Numbered from the stretch's first letter, positions 28,914 to 39,087 are shown. The stretch is DNA of 64,000 bases from Gilliamella sp. App6-5 (GCF_001690525.1 NZ_LZGT01000004.1:84327-148326), one strand, 5' to 3'. Numbers and translations are program-made. The notes: generated by a model not told the origin, from the letters alone.

Positions 28914-30095
28914 ATGAACAATAGTATTACCCGATCTCGCATTTGGTCATCAATTCTTTGCCTTGCATTTGCGGCATTTATTTTTAATACAACGGAATTT
29001 GTACCCGTTGGGCTATTACCTAATATTGCTGAAAGCTTTTCAATGGATGTGGCTCATGCTGGATTATTACTCACCATTTATGCGTGGGCTGTCTCGTTAT
29101 TATCATTGCCACTCACAGTATTAACGTCAAAAATGGAACGAAGAAAGCTACTCATCCTTTTATTTTGCCTATTTATTGGTAGTCATATTTTAGCTGGATT
29201 TGCGTGGAATTTTTACAGTTTGATGGTAGCAAGAATTGGTATTGCTTGTGCTCATGCGGTATTTTGGGCAATTACAACACCACTTGCCGTTCGGTTAGCG
29301 CCCAATGGTAAAAAAGCTAAAGCCATGGGCTTTATTGTTATTGGCGTATCGATGGCAACCATTCTAGGCATTCCAATTGGCACCATCATAGGACAACTCG
29401 TTGGCTGGCGTGTGACTTTTTTATGTATTGCTGGTATCGCTTTTTGCGTGATGATATTACTACTCCGCTTATTGCCTACTGTACCAAGCATGGATATTAT
29501 CTCTATCAAAGATATTCCAATGGTATTAAAACGCCCAATACTGCTAAACATTTATCTATTAATAGCCATTATAATTGCTGGCCACTTCACTGCTTATACC
29601 TACATTACGCCATTTATGAAAGATGTTGGCGGATTTAATCAAAATGTTATCGTCGCTTTATTGTTAGTAGTCGGTTTTTCTGGCATGATTGGCAGCGTTA
29701 TTTTTGCAAAATACGCCGAAAAAAATCCAACCGCCATTTTAGTGATCCCTATGTTGTCATTGATCGCTTGTTTATTATCACTTTATGTCTGTTCGTTCAC
29801 ACTTTATACCGCAATCATTCAATGTTTGATCTGGGGGCTTTCGATTACCATTATTGGCATGGTCATGCAAAGCAAAGTCATCGATGCAGCGCCCGATGCA
29901 ACCGATATTGCCACATCTGTTTATTCAGGTATTTACAATATTGGAATAGGCGGAGGCGCTTTTATAGGTAGTAAAGTATTAATTTTACTATCAACGGAGG
30001 ATATTGGTTTTGTTGGCGCCGTTTTCGTTATTATTGCGTTGTTATTTTTCTGTCTTTGTTCTAGAAAATTGTGGAATAATAAAACCATTTTATAA
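28914..30095 (+). CDS. sotB: MFS sugar/drug efflux transporter, SotB type
   Basis: SotB (YdeA) is a 12-helix major facilitator that exports arabinose and other sugars, and IPTG in E. coli. The 393 residues align throughout with E. coli SotB. Examples are AAFIFNTTEFVPVGLLPNIA, LTIYAWAVSLLSLPLTVLTS, ERRKLLILLF (motif A region) and APDATDIATSVYSGIYNIGIG. Twelve hydrophobic segments are visible. It is convergent with uup across an AT-rich hairpin. Substrate assignment is by family only. Confidence 0.9.
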   Translation: MNNSITRSRIWSSILCLAFAAFIFNTTEFVPVGLLPNIAESFSMDVAHAGLLLTIYAWAVSLLSLPLTVLTSKMERRKLLILLFCLFIGSHILAGFAWNFYSLMVARIGIACAHAVFWAITTPLAVRLAPNGKKAKAMGFIVIGVSMATILGIPIGTIIGQLVGWRVTFLCIAGIAFCVMILLLRLLPTVPSMDIISIKDIPMVLKRPILLNIYLLIAIIIAGHFTAYTYITPFMKDVGGFNQNVIVALLLVVGFSGMIGSVIFAKYAEKNPTAILVIPMLSLIACLLSLYVCSFTLYTAIIQCLIWGLSITIIGMVMQSKVIDAAPDATDIATSVYSGIYNIGIGGGAFIGSKVLILLSTEDIGFVGAVFVIIALLFFCLCSRKLWNNKTIL

Positions 30096-30114
30096 AAATC
30101 TTAAAGCTCAGAAA

Positions 30115-30152
30115 CAGCATTATTTATTATATAACGCCAATAAATAATGCTG
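30115..30152. terminator. AT-rich hairpin between sotB and uup
   Basis: CAGCATTATTTATT pairs with AATAAATAATGCTG over 14 bp with a 10-base loop. It sits between two convergent genes and may serve both, but its stem is AT-rich. Confidence 0.55.
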
Positions 30153-30169
30153 AAAATAACACTCTTACA

Positions 30170-32095
30170 TTATGATTTACTTAAAGACTCTAACTGTTCC
30201 CAGCGTTCAAAAGCAGATTCTAATTCGGCTTCTTTGTCGGTCAAAGATTGTAAGATTGGACCTGTAACCTCGTGGGGTTGATTAAAAAAGTCGCTTTGAC
30301 TAATCTGTGCTTGTAAATCAGCAATGGCTAATTCTAATTGTTCTATTTTGCTTGGTAATTGTGTTAACTCTCGTTGTTCATTATAACTCAGCTTAACCTT
30401 TTTTTTAGTGGCTTGATCATTGCTTTTGTTATTCGCCGTGCTTAATGCTTTTTTAGGCTGTTTGACATCATTAACTGCCGCTACTTTAACCGGTTGTGCT
30501 TGTTGCTGTTGTTGCAGAGCATCGGCATAACCACCGGCATAAATACCAATATGCCCTTTGTCCTCAAAAAACCAACATTGGGTAACCACATTATCAACAA
30601 ACTGCCGATCATGACTAACTAGTAAGACTGTTCCCTGATAATCATTAACCAACTCTTCTAACAATTCCAGCGTTTCAATATCCAGATCATTGGTCGGTTC
30701 ATCAAGTATTAATAAATTACTAGGCTTTAAAAATAATTTAGCCAGCAATAAACGATTACGCTCCCCACCTGATAATGCACGAACAGGTGTTCGGGCGCGT
30801 TTTGGCGGGAATAAAAAATCTTGCAGATAACCAAGTACATGACGTGATCGTCCATTAACCATCACTTCTTGTTTACCTTCAGCTAAATTATCCATCACGG
30901 TTTTTTCAGGATCGAGCTCTAACCGATATTGATCAAAATAAGCCACTTCAAGCTTGGTACCGCAATGCACGCTACCTGATGTTGGTATTAAATTACCTAA
31001 CATCAGTTTTAACAAAGTTGTTTTACCGATACCATTAGGACCAATCAGGGCAATTTTATCACCACGCAATACTTGCACAGTAAAATCATTAACTAGCAGC
31101 TTATCTTCAATTTGATAGGTCACATTTTCAAGCTCAAAAACGATTTTTCCTGAACGTAATGCCTCTTCAATTTGCATTTTGGCACTACCCATCACTTGGC
31201 GACGCTCGCTATACTCTTGGCGCATTGCTTTTAATGCCCGCACGCGTCCTTCATTACGTGTACGGCGTGCTTTAATACCTTGGCGAATCCAGACCTCTTC
31301 TTGAGCCAATTTTTTATCAAATTCAGCATTTTGCAACTCTTCAACGCGCAGAGCTTCTTCTTTACCAAGTAAATAGTTATCGTAGTTACCGCTCCAAGAG
31401 GCAATTTTTCCCCGATCTAAATCAATAATACGCGTTGCCATTTGTCGAATAAACGAACGATCATGAGAAATAAACACAATACTGCCATTAAAGCTTTTCA
31501 AAAACTCTTCCAACCATTTTATGGTTTGAATATCTAAATGGTTTGTTGGTTCATCGAGCAATAAAACCGATGGCTGACAAACCAACGCTTTAGCTAAAGC
31601 AGCTTTACGCAGCCAGCCACCAGATAGCGAAGATAACAAGGCATCACCGTCAAGCGACAACGACGAAATAACATTACGAATACGACTATCTAATTGCCAG
31701 CCATTTTGATGATCTAACTGCTCTTGCATTTTTGCTAATTTAGCCAAATTACTTTCGCAAGGATCGTGCTCAACCCGATGGACTAAATCATAATAATCTC
31801 GTAATAACTGTGCTTGCTCATGTAATCCTTCTGCTACAAAATCAAATACATTGCCTTGCACATCGCGAGGAGGATCTTGCTGTAAGCGTGAAACAATCAC
31901 ATTATTTTCATAAATAATGTTCCCTTCATCTAATGGTACTTCTTTATTTAGCACTTTAAGTAACGTTGATTTGCCGGCACCATTGCGACCAACAAGACAA
32001 ACACGCTCGTTTGGTTCAATAGACATATCGATATGATCAAGCAATGGCGCATCGCTAAATGAAAGATAGGCATTGGTAAGATTAATTAATGACAT
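30170..32095 (-). CDS. uup: ABC-F family ATPase Uup
   Basis: Uup is a cytoplasmic ABC-F protein without membrane domains. It acts on ribosomes or branched DNA and affects precise transposon excision. The 641 residues (E. coli 635) contain two ABC domains. The first has Walker A GRNGAGKST (about 37-45) and signature LSGGWLRKAALAKAL; the second has GPNGIGKTT and LSGGERNRLLLAKLF. Both Walker B motifs end LLDEPTNHLD or LILDEPTNDLD. The ABC-F linker is Arg/Lys rich (RRTRNEGRVRALKAMRQEY). A C-terminal coiled coil (about 565-641) binds DNA in E. coli. Confidence 0.97.
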   Translation of the reverse strand: MSLINLTNAYLSFSDAPLLDHIDMSIEPNERVCLVGRNGAGKSTLLKVLNKEVPLDEGNIIYENNVIVSRLQQDPPRDVQGNVFDFVAEGLHEQAQLLRDYYDLVHRVEHDPCESNLAKLAKMQEQLDHQNGWQLDSRIRNVISSLSLDGDALLSSLSGGWLRKAALAKALVCQPSVLLLDEPTNHLDIQTIKWLEEFLKSFNGSIVFISHDRSFIRQMATRIIDLDRGKIASWSGNYDNYLLGKEEALRVEELQNAEFDKKLAQEEVWIRQGIKARRTRNEGRVRALKAMRQEYSERRQVMGSAKMQIEEALRSGKIVFELENVTYQIEDKLLVNDFTVQVLRGDKIALIGPNGIGKTTLLKLMLGNLIPTSGSVHCGTKLEVAYFDQYRLELDPEKTVMDNLAEGKQEVMVNGRSRHVLGYLQDFLFPPKRARTPVRALSGGERNRLLLAKLFLKPSNLLILDEPTNDLDIETLELLEELVNDYQGTVLLVSHDRQFVDNVVTQCWFFEDKGHIGIYAGGYADALQQQQQAQPVKVAAVNDVKQPKKALSTANNKSNDQATKKKVKLSYNEQRELTQLPSKIEQLELAIADLQAQISQSDFFNQPHEVTGPILQSLTDKEAELESAFERWEQLESLSKS

Positions 32096-32292
32096 ATTAG
32101 TGATTTTTTTTTGGATATTAAGTAATAAGGCATTATTCTATCATAAAGTTGCCAAAGGCAACTAAATCAAATACCAAAGATACACTAATAGGTGTCACAA
32201 ATATTAGAAATTACTGTTCTATTCTATAAAAAAACACAAATACTGTTATATTAATTAATAAAAATATTAATTCGCTCGGTATGGAGATTATT

Positions 32293-34470
32293 ATGAGCCA
32301 TATGTGGACATTTCAACGCGTTGGTGGACTTGATCAAGTTGTATTTAAAAGTGCCAATGACATTATCAATTTACCTGATTTAGACCCTAAATTATGGGTT
32401 GCTCTAAGTTGCCCAACAACAGGCTTAGATTTTGATAAGCGAACTTTAGCCCTACTTGATTCGGACAATGATGGACGTATTCGCATACCTGATATTTTAG
32501 ATGCCATCAGTTGGACTCGAGATAAAATTATTTCATTTGATAGTATTTTAAAAATGAATGAAACACTCCCATTATCACAAATTAACGCATCAACTCCATC
32601 AGGAAAAAAGCTCTCTGTCACCGCTGATAGCATTTTAGCAAGCTTAAATAAAAGTCAGTTGGATTATTTAACGCAAGATGACATACAGCAGTGTATAAAA
32701 ATCAATGCTGACAAACTTTACAATGGTGATTTAATCTTTCCTGCATCAACTGAATTATCGCCCGACATGCAAACGTTTATTCAAACGGCAATCAAAACCA
32801 CGGGGGCGCAAAAAGATATGAGTGGACAAGATGGCATTGATTTAAACATAGCTACTACCTTTGTAGACAACTTAAAAACATGGTTACAATGGCAAAACAA
32901 AATAAGTAACACACAAACCCCATTTGGGAAAGATACCGCCGAAATTTGGAAATTAATCCAGCTATTAAAACCCAAAATTGATGATTATTTTTTACGTGTT
33001 GAACTGGCACAATACGCACCACAAGCACAAACTGCGCTCAACGTCGACGAAAAATATATCGTACCAACACAAAATGGATTACTGTCTGACAAAGCTTTAG
33101 CCGAGTTACCACTATCAAAAATCGATACAACCAATGCGCTTGATCTCGTCAATGGCCTTAATCCGCTTTGGAAAACTAAAATCAGCCGATTTAAAACATT
33201 AGTGGCGTCATCCTTATCCAATCCGGATCAACTAACACAGCAAGAATGGCAAGATATTCAACAAAGTTTGCAAGCTTACGCTACTCTTATTAGCGCTAAG
33301 CCTAAAATAGCACAATTAACCGTTGAAACTGAACCTTCTGCCAGTATAGAAGATATGTCAAATAACGTCATTATCAATCTAGTTAACGATGATTTACTCA
33401 ACGAATTTAAGCAAATGGTTGAACAGGACAACAAAACACCAATATCCGCATCAGACGTGCTAGTGTTAGAAAAATTAATCCTGTTTCATAAACATCTTTA
33501 CCGTTTACTGGTTAACTTTGTCTCGTTTGCGGACTTCTTCTCACCAAAAACTCGAGCTGCCTTTCAACTGGGGAATCTTTATATAGATGGTCGCTGTGCA
33601 ACTCTTTGTGTTGCGGTTGATAATATTGCCAAACACGCAACCATGGCAAATTATTCCGAGCTTTGTTTACTTTATTGCGAATGTACACGGCATGGACAAA
33701 AACAGCTGATTGCCGCGGCCATGACCGCTGGGCAAGGAGATCTATTAATTGAAGGTCGCAATGGTGTGTTTATCGACAATGATGGGAACGATTGGGATGC
33801 CAATGTCGTTAAAATAATCACTAAACCAATTAGCATTCAGCAAGCGATTTTGGCACCATATCAGCGCATTGGGCGCTGTATTACCGAACAAATTAACAAA
33901 TGGGCAAGCAGCAAAGATGCCGATGTTGAAAAATCGAGTGAACAAGCATTGCAAAACCCAGCCAATAAATTTGATATTGGTAAAAGCGTCGGCATTTTTG
34001 CGGCAATCGGTTTAGCCGTTGGCGCAATTGGCACGGCATTAGCTTCGATTTTTCAAGCGATTTTTTCGCTCACTTGGTGGCAATTTCCTTTGTTCTTTGT
34101 TGGATTATTCCTGATTATTTCTGGCCCTTCTGTTATTTTGGCATGGTTAAAATTACGCCGAAGAACCCTTGGTCCACTGCTTGAAGCATCAGGCTGGGCT
34201 ATTAACGGGCAAGTTAAAATCAACTTAATGCTAGGTGGCTTACTGACCAGCAAAGCCGAACTACCAACAAATGCAAAGCGTAATTTGCATGATCCTATGA
34301 AACAGCGCCACCAAAAGCTGATCGTTACTTTTTGGTTAGCTATTTTACTTGGTGTTGGATCAACCGCGGGGTGGTTATGGCATGAAGGTTACCTTGACCG
34401 CTATATCGAGCAACACAATCAAGAACAAACCCAAAATAAAACTGACACAACGACCAATATTGACAAATAA
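32293..34470 (+). CDS. Large protein of unknown function with EF-hand-like loop and C-terminal membrane helices
   Basis: I cannot assign a function to this 725-residue protein. It starts MSHMWTFQRVGGLDQVVF. A DxDxDG loop, LLDSDNDGRIRIPDIL, at about residues 55-69 looks like a calcium-binding EF-hand or dockerin-type loop. A long, mostly soluble middle follows. Two to three membrane helices lie near 557-585 and 592-612, with one more near 675-695. It ends in a Gln/Asn/Thr-rich tail. There is no signal peptide, so most of it is probably cytoplasmic. GGAG precedes the chosen ATG by 7 bases, so an ATG four codons earlier is unlikely. It forms a single-gene unit before a strong terminator. Confidence 0.8.
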   Translation: MSHMWTFQRVGGLDQVVFKSANDIINLPDLDPKLWVALSCPTTGLDFDKRTLALLDSDNDGRIRIPDILDAISWTRDKIISFDSILKMNETLPLSQINASTPSGKKLSVTADSILASLNKSQLDYLTQDDIQQCIKINADKLYNGDLIFPASTELSPDMQTFIQTAIKTTGAQKDMSGQDGIDLNIATTFVDNLKTWLQWQNKISNTQTPFGKDTAEIWKLIQLLKPKIDDYFLRVELAQYAPQAQTALNVDEKYIVPTQNGLLSDKALAELPLSKIDTTNALDLVNGLNPLWKTKISRFKTLVASSLSNPDQLTQQEWQDIQQSLQAYATLISAKPKIAQLTVETEPSASIEDMSNNVIINLVNDDLLNEFKQMVEQDNKTPISASDVLVLEKLILFHKHLYRLLVNFVSFADFFSPKTRAAFQLGNLYIDGRCATLCVAVDNIAKHATMANYSELCLLYCECTRHGQKQLIAAAMTAGQGDLLIEGRNGVFIDNDGNDWDANVVKIITKPISIQQAILAPYQRIGRCITEQINKWASSKDADVEKSSEQALQNPANKFDIGKSVGIFAAIGLAVGAIGTALASIFQAIFSLTWWQFPLFFVGLFLIISGPSVILAWLKLRRRTLGPLLEASGWAINGQVKINLMLGGLLTSKAELPTNAKRNLHDPMKQRHQKLIVTFWLAILLGVGSTAGWLWHEGYLDRYIEQHNQEQTQNKTDTTTNIDK

Positions 34471-34482
34471 AATCAACAAACC

Positions 34483-34508
34483 ATTTCGCCGACAACAGTC
34501 GGCGAAAT
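34483..34508. terminator. Bidirectional terminator between the 725-residue gene and glyA
   Basis: ATTTCGCCGAC and GTCGGCGAAAT form a perfect 11 bp GC-rich stem with an AACA loop between convergent genes. Confidence 0.8.
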
Positions 34509-34518
34509 TAACTAGTAG

Positions 34519-35775
34519 TTAATGCTGATAAACGGGTAAACGGCGACAAATAGCTAAAACTTTGTCTTTTACTGCTTGAATGGCTTGTTCATCATCAATA
34601 TTATCTAAAACATCACAAATCCAATTTGCCAAATCACGGGACTCAGCTTCTTTAAAGCCTCGGCGAGTAATAGCTGGCGTACCAATACGCACGCCTGATG
34701 TCACAAACGGGCTTTGTGGATCTTTAGGTACACTATTTTTATTGACAGTAATATTGGCACTCCCCAAAGCAGCATCAGCTTCTTTACCGGTGATATTTTT
34801 ATCGACTAAATCAATTAAAAACAGATGATTATGTGTTTCACCAGAAACCACTTTATAACCGCGTTGTACAATCACGTCAACCATCGTTTTAGCATTTTTA
34901 ACCACTTGCTGTTGATATTCTTTATAAGCGGGTTCCATTGCTTCTTTTAATGCCACCGCTTTAGCGGCAATCACATGCATTAAAGGTCCACCTTGCGCTC
35001 CTGGAAAGACAGCCGAATTTAACTTTTTATATAATTCTTCACTGCCATCTTTAGCTAAAATCAATCCACCGCGTGGGCCACCAAGGGTTTTATGGGTTGT
35101 TGTAGTCACAACGTGTGCATAAGGCACCGGATTTGGATAAACACCTGCGGCAACCAAACCTGCTACATGCGCCATATCCACAAATAAATAAGCCCCCACA
35201 CTATCAGCGATTTCACGCATACGCTTCCAATCCACCACCCCAGAATAAGCCGAAAACCCACCAATAATCATTTTCGGTTTATACTCTTGAGCTGTTTTAG
35301 CTAGCTTTTCATAATCAATGCACCCTGAATCATCAACCCCATAATCCACAATATGATAAAGCTTGCCAGAAAAGCTAACCGGCGAACCATGTGTCAAATG
35401 CCCACCTTCTGATAGATTCATACCTAAAACAGTATCGCCGGTTTTTAATAGTGCCATGTAAACCGCAAAATTGGCCTGCGAACCTGAATGCGGTTGCACA
35501 TTAGCATAATCAGCGCCAAATAAGGCCTTAGCACGTTCAATTGCTAATTTTTCAACAATATCAACATATTCACAACCACCATAATAACGTTTCCCTGGAT
35601 AACCTTCGGCATATTTATTGGTGAGTTGTGAGCCTTGCGCCTGCATTACACGTGGACTGGTATAATTTTCTGATGCGATCAGCTCAAGGTGATCTTCTTG
35701 ACGCTGCTCTTCGCCTTTAATAGCATCCCACAATTCCTTATCATACTCGGCAATAGTCATATCTTTACTAAACAT
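34519..35775 (-). CDS. glyA: Serine hydroxymethyltransferase
   Basis: GlyA converts serine and tetrahydrofolate to glycine and methylene-THF, the main one-carbon source. It is a PLP enzyme of 418 residues (E. coli 417). The PLP lysine lies in [16 protein letters not shown] near residue 229. Other signatures are [43 protein letters not shown] and [13 protein letters not shown]. No PurR or MetR operator could be picked out in the 477-base region upstream. Confidence 0.98.
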   Translation of the reverse strand: MFSKDMTIAEYDKELWDAIKGEEQRQEDHLELIASENYTSPRVMQAQGSQLTNKYAEGYPGKRYYGGCEYVDIVEKLAIERAKALFGADYANVQPHSGSQANFAVYMALLKTGDTVLGMNLSEGGHLTHGSPVSFSGKLYHIVDYGVDDSGCIDYEKLAKTAQEYKPKMIIGGFSAYSGVVDWKRMREIADSVGAYLFVDMAHVAGLVAAGVYPNPVPYAHVVTTTTHKTLGGPRGGLILAKDGSEELYKKLNSAVFPGAQGGPLMHVIAAKAVALKEAMEPAYKEYQQQVVKNAKTMVDVIVQRGYKVVSGETHNHLFLIDLVDKNITGKEADAALGSANITVNKNSVPKDPQSPFVTSGVRIGTPAITRRGFKEAESRDLANWICDVLDNIDDEQAIQAVKDKVLAICRRLPVYQH

Positions 35776-36252
35776 GTTGACCCCTTATTATTTATTGCAT
35801 CAGCCTTAAAGGCATGGTTGCACAATATGTGTATACATAATGCGGTATAAAAAATCACAGTTAATTATCCTTACCTAATCAACGTGTGATTTCAATCTTT
35901 TTTTGGAGTTATAAAAAATATTTATATTAAATGGACAAATAAAAATGCTCTCAAGAAGGTAGGTATTATCGATAATATGAATCCTAAGGCAGTTTTGATT
36001 AGACTTTTAATGAAAAGCTTTGGATACAGTGTTAAAAGACATCAAAAAATCATATATCAAATTGATTTTAATAATTTTTTGTTGCTATTTTTTAATAAAA
36101 TCTGTCCATTAAATATTTGCTCGATACTTTGCTTCGATTTTTCATTATGTCAATGTTGGCTTAAATATTCGACCTGATGAGGTGATAACCGATATTTATC
36201 TGCCATGAGCATAAAAGAATCGATTATCAATCCAAAAGAATAGAAAAATTGA
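35776..36252. other. Intergenic region upstream of glyA
   Basis: About 477 bases between glyA (minus) and the ABC transporter operon end (minus). It presumably holds the glyA promoter near 35780-35870. The right-hand part contains a short possible gene remnant, listed separately. An open frame at 35977-36177 is AT-driven and not convincing. No repeat, RNA gene or operator was recognised. Confidence 0.5.
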
Positions 36253-36260
36253 TTATTTAG
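36113..36260 (+). pseudogene. Possible frameshifted gene remnant
   Basis: One plus-strand frame (36113-36208) reads HYVNVGLNIRPDEVITDIYLP and stops. A one-base shift continues as HEHKRIDYQSKRIEKLII to a stop at 36258. The amino acid composition is protein-like in both parts and the join is natural. No start codon or full-length frame exists. I cannot name the parent family. It slightly overlaps the 3' end of the substrate-binding protein gene on the other strand. Confidence 0.3.
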
Positions 36261-37074
36261 GTGAGTAATCAGCACGAAAATAGTGATCACTTATTTTCGA
36301 TAATTCACCATTGCTAATGATCTTTGTGATACCCTCATTGATATCTTTAGTTAATTGTTCGCCTTTAGCTCCTTTACTGATCAATAAGTAACTGTATGGC
36401 GAACCAATACGATCAGCATCTTCTTTGTTTAATTCTATTATTTTAAGGTTAAGATTATGTTCGTTAATCAATTGTGATAGCATCACTTTATCGATTAATT
36501 GGAAATCATATTGTCCAATTTCAACATGTTGCAGTACGGGCAATAAGTCGGCCTCACTATAAATAATTTTGACAGGATTATTAGGATGCTGCTCATTATA
36601 AAGCTCTAATGCGGTGGCATAATTCAATCCTGGTGTCACTTCGGTTGATTTGCCATTCAGATCGGCAAAATGTTTAATATCGTTATTGTTTTTTGCCACC
36701 GCAATGGCGTATTGGTTTTTAAAAATAGGATCAGAATAAAAATACTTTTCTTTGCGCTTTTCATTCATAGCATAATTATTGGCACCCACCTGATAACGCT
36801 GCGCATCAAGCCCGGCTAAAACCGATGGAAACTCAGTAAGTTCGAAGCTAATTTCATATTGTGGTAGCTTGGCAAATATGGCTTTTACCACATCAATATC
36901 ATACCCCATTAACTCACCTTTCTCATCTACTGTGGTGAATGGGCTCGGCGCGCCCGATGTTGCAATAATAATTGTTTCTTTACCTTTTGCCTCTGAGGCC
37001 TTCTTTTGATTATCACAGCCAGTTAATAATAAAGACCCTACTGCTAAAATACTTAACCATTTTTTGTAATTCAT
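36253..37074 (-). CDS. Amino acid ABC transporter substrate-binding lipoprotein
   Basis: This is the extracytoplasmic solute-binding subunit (SBP family 3) of a polar amino acid importer. The 273 residues begin with a lipoprotein signal, KKWLSILAVGSLLLTGC, with the lipid-modified Cys at about residue 20. The domain then contains GELMGYDIDVVKAIFAKL, SVLAGLDAQRYQVGANNYAMN and EKYFYSDPIFKNQYAI. That pattern recalls cystine/sulfur-compound binding proteins (FliY/TcyJ group), though the ligand cannot be fixed from sequence. It is last in the operon, 55 bases after the acetyltransferase. Confidence 0.88.
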   Translation of the reverse strand: MNYKKWLSILAVGSLLLTGCDNQKKASEAKGKETIIIATSGAPSPFTTVDEKGELMGYDIDVVKAIFAKLPQYEISFELTEFPSVLAGLDAQRYQVGANNYAMNEKRKEKYFYSDPIFKNQYAIAVAKNNNDIKHFADLNGKSTEVTPGLNYATALELYNEQHPNNPVKIIYSEADLLPVLQHVEIGQYDFQLIDKVMLSQLINEHNLNLKIIELNKEDADRIGSPYSYLLISKGAKGEQLTKDINEGITKIISNGELSKISDHYFRADYSPK

Positions 37075-37129
37075 AAAGCTATTCCCCCTGTAAATTTAGC
37101 TCAATTTTGAACTGTTTTTTATCGATATT

Positions 37130-37555
37130 TTAAATAAACCCCATGTTTTTCATATCAGTTAGATGATCAACCTGATAACGTGCCATGCCCGTTTTCATTA
37201 CTGCAAAGCCTAATTTTTTATAAAACTTGACAGTTTGTGGATGGGTGTAAAGAATGATATTGCACTGTTTTACTTGTTCAACGAGTTTATCAACAATCAG
37301 CCGTCCATACTGTTGTCCATGTAGGTGTTTTGCTAATGCAATGTTATATATAGCCGCCTGACAAACACCATCAGATAATGCACGCCCAACACCTACAATG
37401 CGATCTTGTTCCAGTAAAAATACAACAGCATAGCTATTACGAAACACTTGCTCTTGTGTCTTAGCATCCAATGAACTGAGTCCATAAAAAGCGAGTAAAT
37501 CAGCAACTTCTTGCCAATTAATCCCATCACAATGTTGCTGAATAATAATATTCAT
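37130..37555 (-). CDS. GNAT family N-acetyltransferase
   Basis: This 141-residue protein has the GNAT fold: an acceptor-side helix (about 15-40), VVFLLEQDRIVGVGRALSDG, then AIYNIALAKHLHGQQYGRLIVDKL. The last segment corresponds to the acetyl-CoA loop, in the variant Gln-x-x-Gly-Gln-Gln-Tyr-Gly form. FYKKLGFAVMKTGMARY is the C-terminal motif B region. It lies 14 bases after the ATPase gene inside the transporter operon. Some sulfur-compound uptake operons (for example ytmI-tcyJKLMN in Bacillus) also include an acetyltransferase, so modification of the imported compound is plausible but unproven. Confidence 0.85.
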   Translation of the reverse strand: MNIIIQQHCDGINWQEVADLLAFYGLSSLDAKTQEQVFRNSYAVVFLLEQDRIVGVGRALSDGVCQAAIYNIALAKHLHGQQYGRLIVDKLVEQVKQCNIILYTHPQTVKFYKKLGFAVMKTGMARYQVDHLTDMKNMGFI

Positions 37556-37569
37556 CCATACTCCATTTA

Positions 37570-38328
37570 TTAAATTTCATAATCTATATGCCCAGCAGAA
37601 TAATATCTAGCTAAAAAATCTTTCGTTCTTGGTTGAGTTGGATTTGAAAACACCTGCTGCGGTGAACCATCTTCAATGATTTGTCCTTTATCTAAAAATA
37701 ACACCCGAGTTGCAATGTCATGCACAAAACTCATTTCATGAGAAACTAACATCATAGTAATACCTGATTTAGCGGCTATTTTGATGGTTGCTAACACTTC
37801 ACCCACTAGTTCAGGATCAAGTGCCGAGGTGGGCTCATCAAGCAATAACACTTTCGGTTCCATAGCTAATGCTCTGGCAATTGCAACTCGTTGCTGTTGC
37901 CCACCTGATAATTGTTTTGGATAATGATAAATTCGCTCAGCAAGACCAACCTGAGCCAATTTTTCATAGGCTATCTGTTGAGCTTTATCCTTTGGGTATT
38001 TTTTCACAATCATTAGCCCTTCCATAACATTTTCTAACGCATTTTTTTGTTGAAATAAGTTGAATTGTTGAAACACCATTGCTGTTTGCTGACGAAATGC
38101 GACAATTTTATGCCTTTTTCTACAACTGACATCAAATTCAAAATGATCAATACGGATCTTACCTTGTTGTGGTTTTTCTAATAAATTTAAACACCTTAAT
38201 AGCGTTGATTTACCGGCACCGGATGCCCCAATAATCGCGACAATTTCATGGGGATGAATGTGAAAATTAAGGTGATCCAATATCAGATTATGATGAAAAG
38301 ATAATGTTAAATTTTGCACATTAATCAT
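37570..38328 (-). CDS. Amino acid ABC transporter ATP-binding protein
   Basis: This is the cytoplasmic ATPase of the polar amino acid importer. It has 252 residues. Walker A is GASGAGKSTLLRCLN (about 34-48), the Q-loop is VFQQFNLFQQKNALENV, the signature is LSGGQQQRVAIARALA, and Walker B is VLLLDEPTSALDPELVGEV. It is closest in style to the GlnQ/ArtP/TcyC group. Its ATG overlaps the permease stop codon by four bases. Confidence 0.95.
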   Translation of the reverse strand: MINVQNLTLSFHHNLILDHLNFHIHPHEIVAIIGASGAGKSTLLRCLNLLEKPQQGKIRIDHFEFDVSCRKRHKIVAFRQQTAMVFQQFNLFQQKNALENVMEGLMIVKKYPKDKAQQIAYEKLAQVGLAERIYHYPKQLSGGQQQRVAIARALAMEPKVLLLDEPTSALDPELVGEVLATIKIAAKSGITMMLVSHEMSFVHDIATRVLFLDKGQIIEDGSPQQVFSNPTQPRTKDFLARYYSAGHIDYEI

Positions 38329-39071
38329 AATAATTTTCCTCGGCGATAACTTGGAGTGTTAACACTGTCAGAAATGGTTAAACGCTTTTCTAAATATTTC
38401 ATAATCAGTTCAATAATAATGGTTAATGCCCAGTAAATTAATGCCAATGAAATATAAACTTCAAAATAACGATAATTATGCCCAGCTAAAGTTTTCCCTC
38501 GACCGGTCATTTCGGTCACCGAACAGACAAACGCTAATGATGTGCCTTTTAGTAAACCAATTAGCGCATTACCTAAATTAGGTAAGGCCACAATAATAGC
38601 TTCAGGAATGACAATTCTACGTAACAATTGGCTATAGGTCATGCCCAATGATTGCGCAGCTTCAATCTGACCTTTATTCACAGACTGTAATGCGGCGCGG
38701 ATTGTTTCTGAATTATAGGCTGCCTCGTTAAACGAAAAGGCAATTAACACAAAAAATATTGGGGATATGCCATTAATATTATAGTGAGTATCATAAAAAT
38801 AATTGATATAACGCAGTAAGATAGGAATACCATAAAAGCTTAAATAGAGCTGTACTAATAATGGCGTTCCTCTTATAAAAGAGACAAATACCGCTGCTAT
38901 TTGTGATAATATCGGTATTTTATTCATTTTGATGATAGCAATAATCAGACCGAGCATTACCCCAAGTAACATCGAGAAAAAAGTAATAAAAAGAGTTACA
39001 GGCAAATAACCAAGTAACATTGGGATTTGAGTAAAAATCAATCCAACATCTAATATATTTGGCATTATCAT
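38325..39071 (-). CDS. Amino acid ABC transporter permease
   Basis: This is the HisM/TcyB-type inner-membrane permease with 248 residues and about five membrane helices. The EAA loop, which contacts the ATPase, is EAAQSLGMTYSQLLRRIVIPEA (about 150-171). FNEAAYNSETIRAALQSV precedes it. The last residues are charged (SYRRGKLL). It follows the glutathione-dependent reductase gene by 16 bases and overlaps the ATPase gene. Confidence 0.95.
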   Translation of the reverse strand: MIMPNILDVGLIFTQIPMLLGYLPVTLFITFFSMLLGVMLGLIIAIIKMNKIPILSQIAAVFVSFIRGTPLLVQLYLSFYGIPILLRYINYFYDTHYNINGISPIFFVLIAFSFNEAAYNSETIRAALQSVNKGQIEAAQSLGMTYSQLLRRIVIPEAIIVALPNLGNALIGLLKGTSLAFVCSVTEMTGRGKTLAGHNYRYFEVYISLALIYWALTIIIELIMKYLEKRLTISDSVNTPSYRRGKLL

Positions 39072-39087
39072 TATCCCATTAACTAAA

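Noticed and set aside
35977..36177. 66-codon open frame upstream of glyA
   Set aside because: Low-complexity Leu/Phe/Ile product, poor codon pattern, no homology recalled, and it runs out of frame with the more protein-like remnant.
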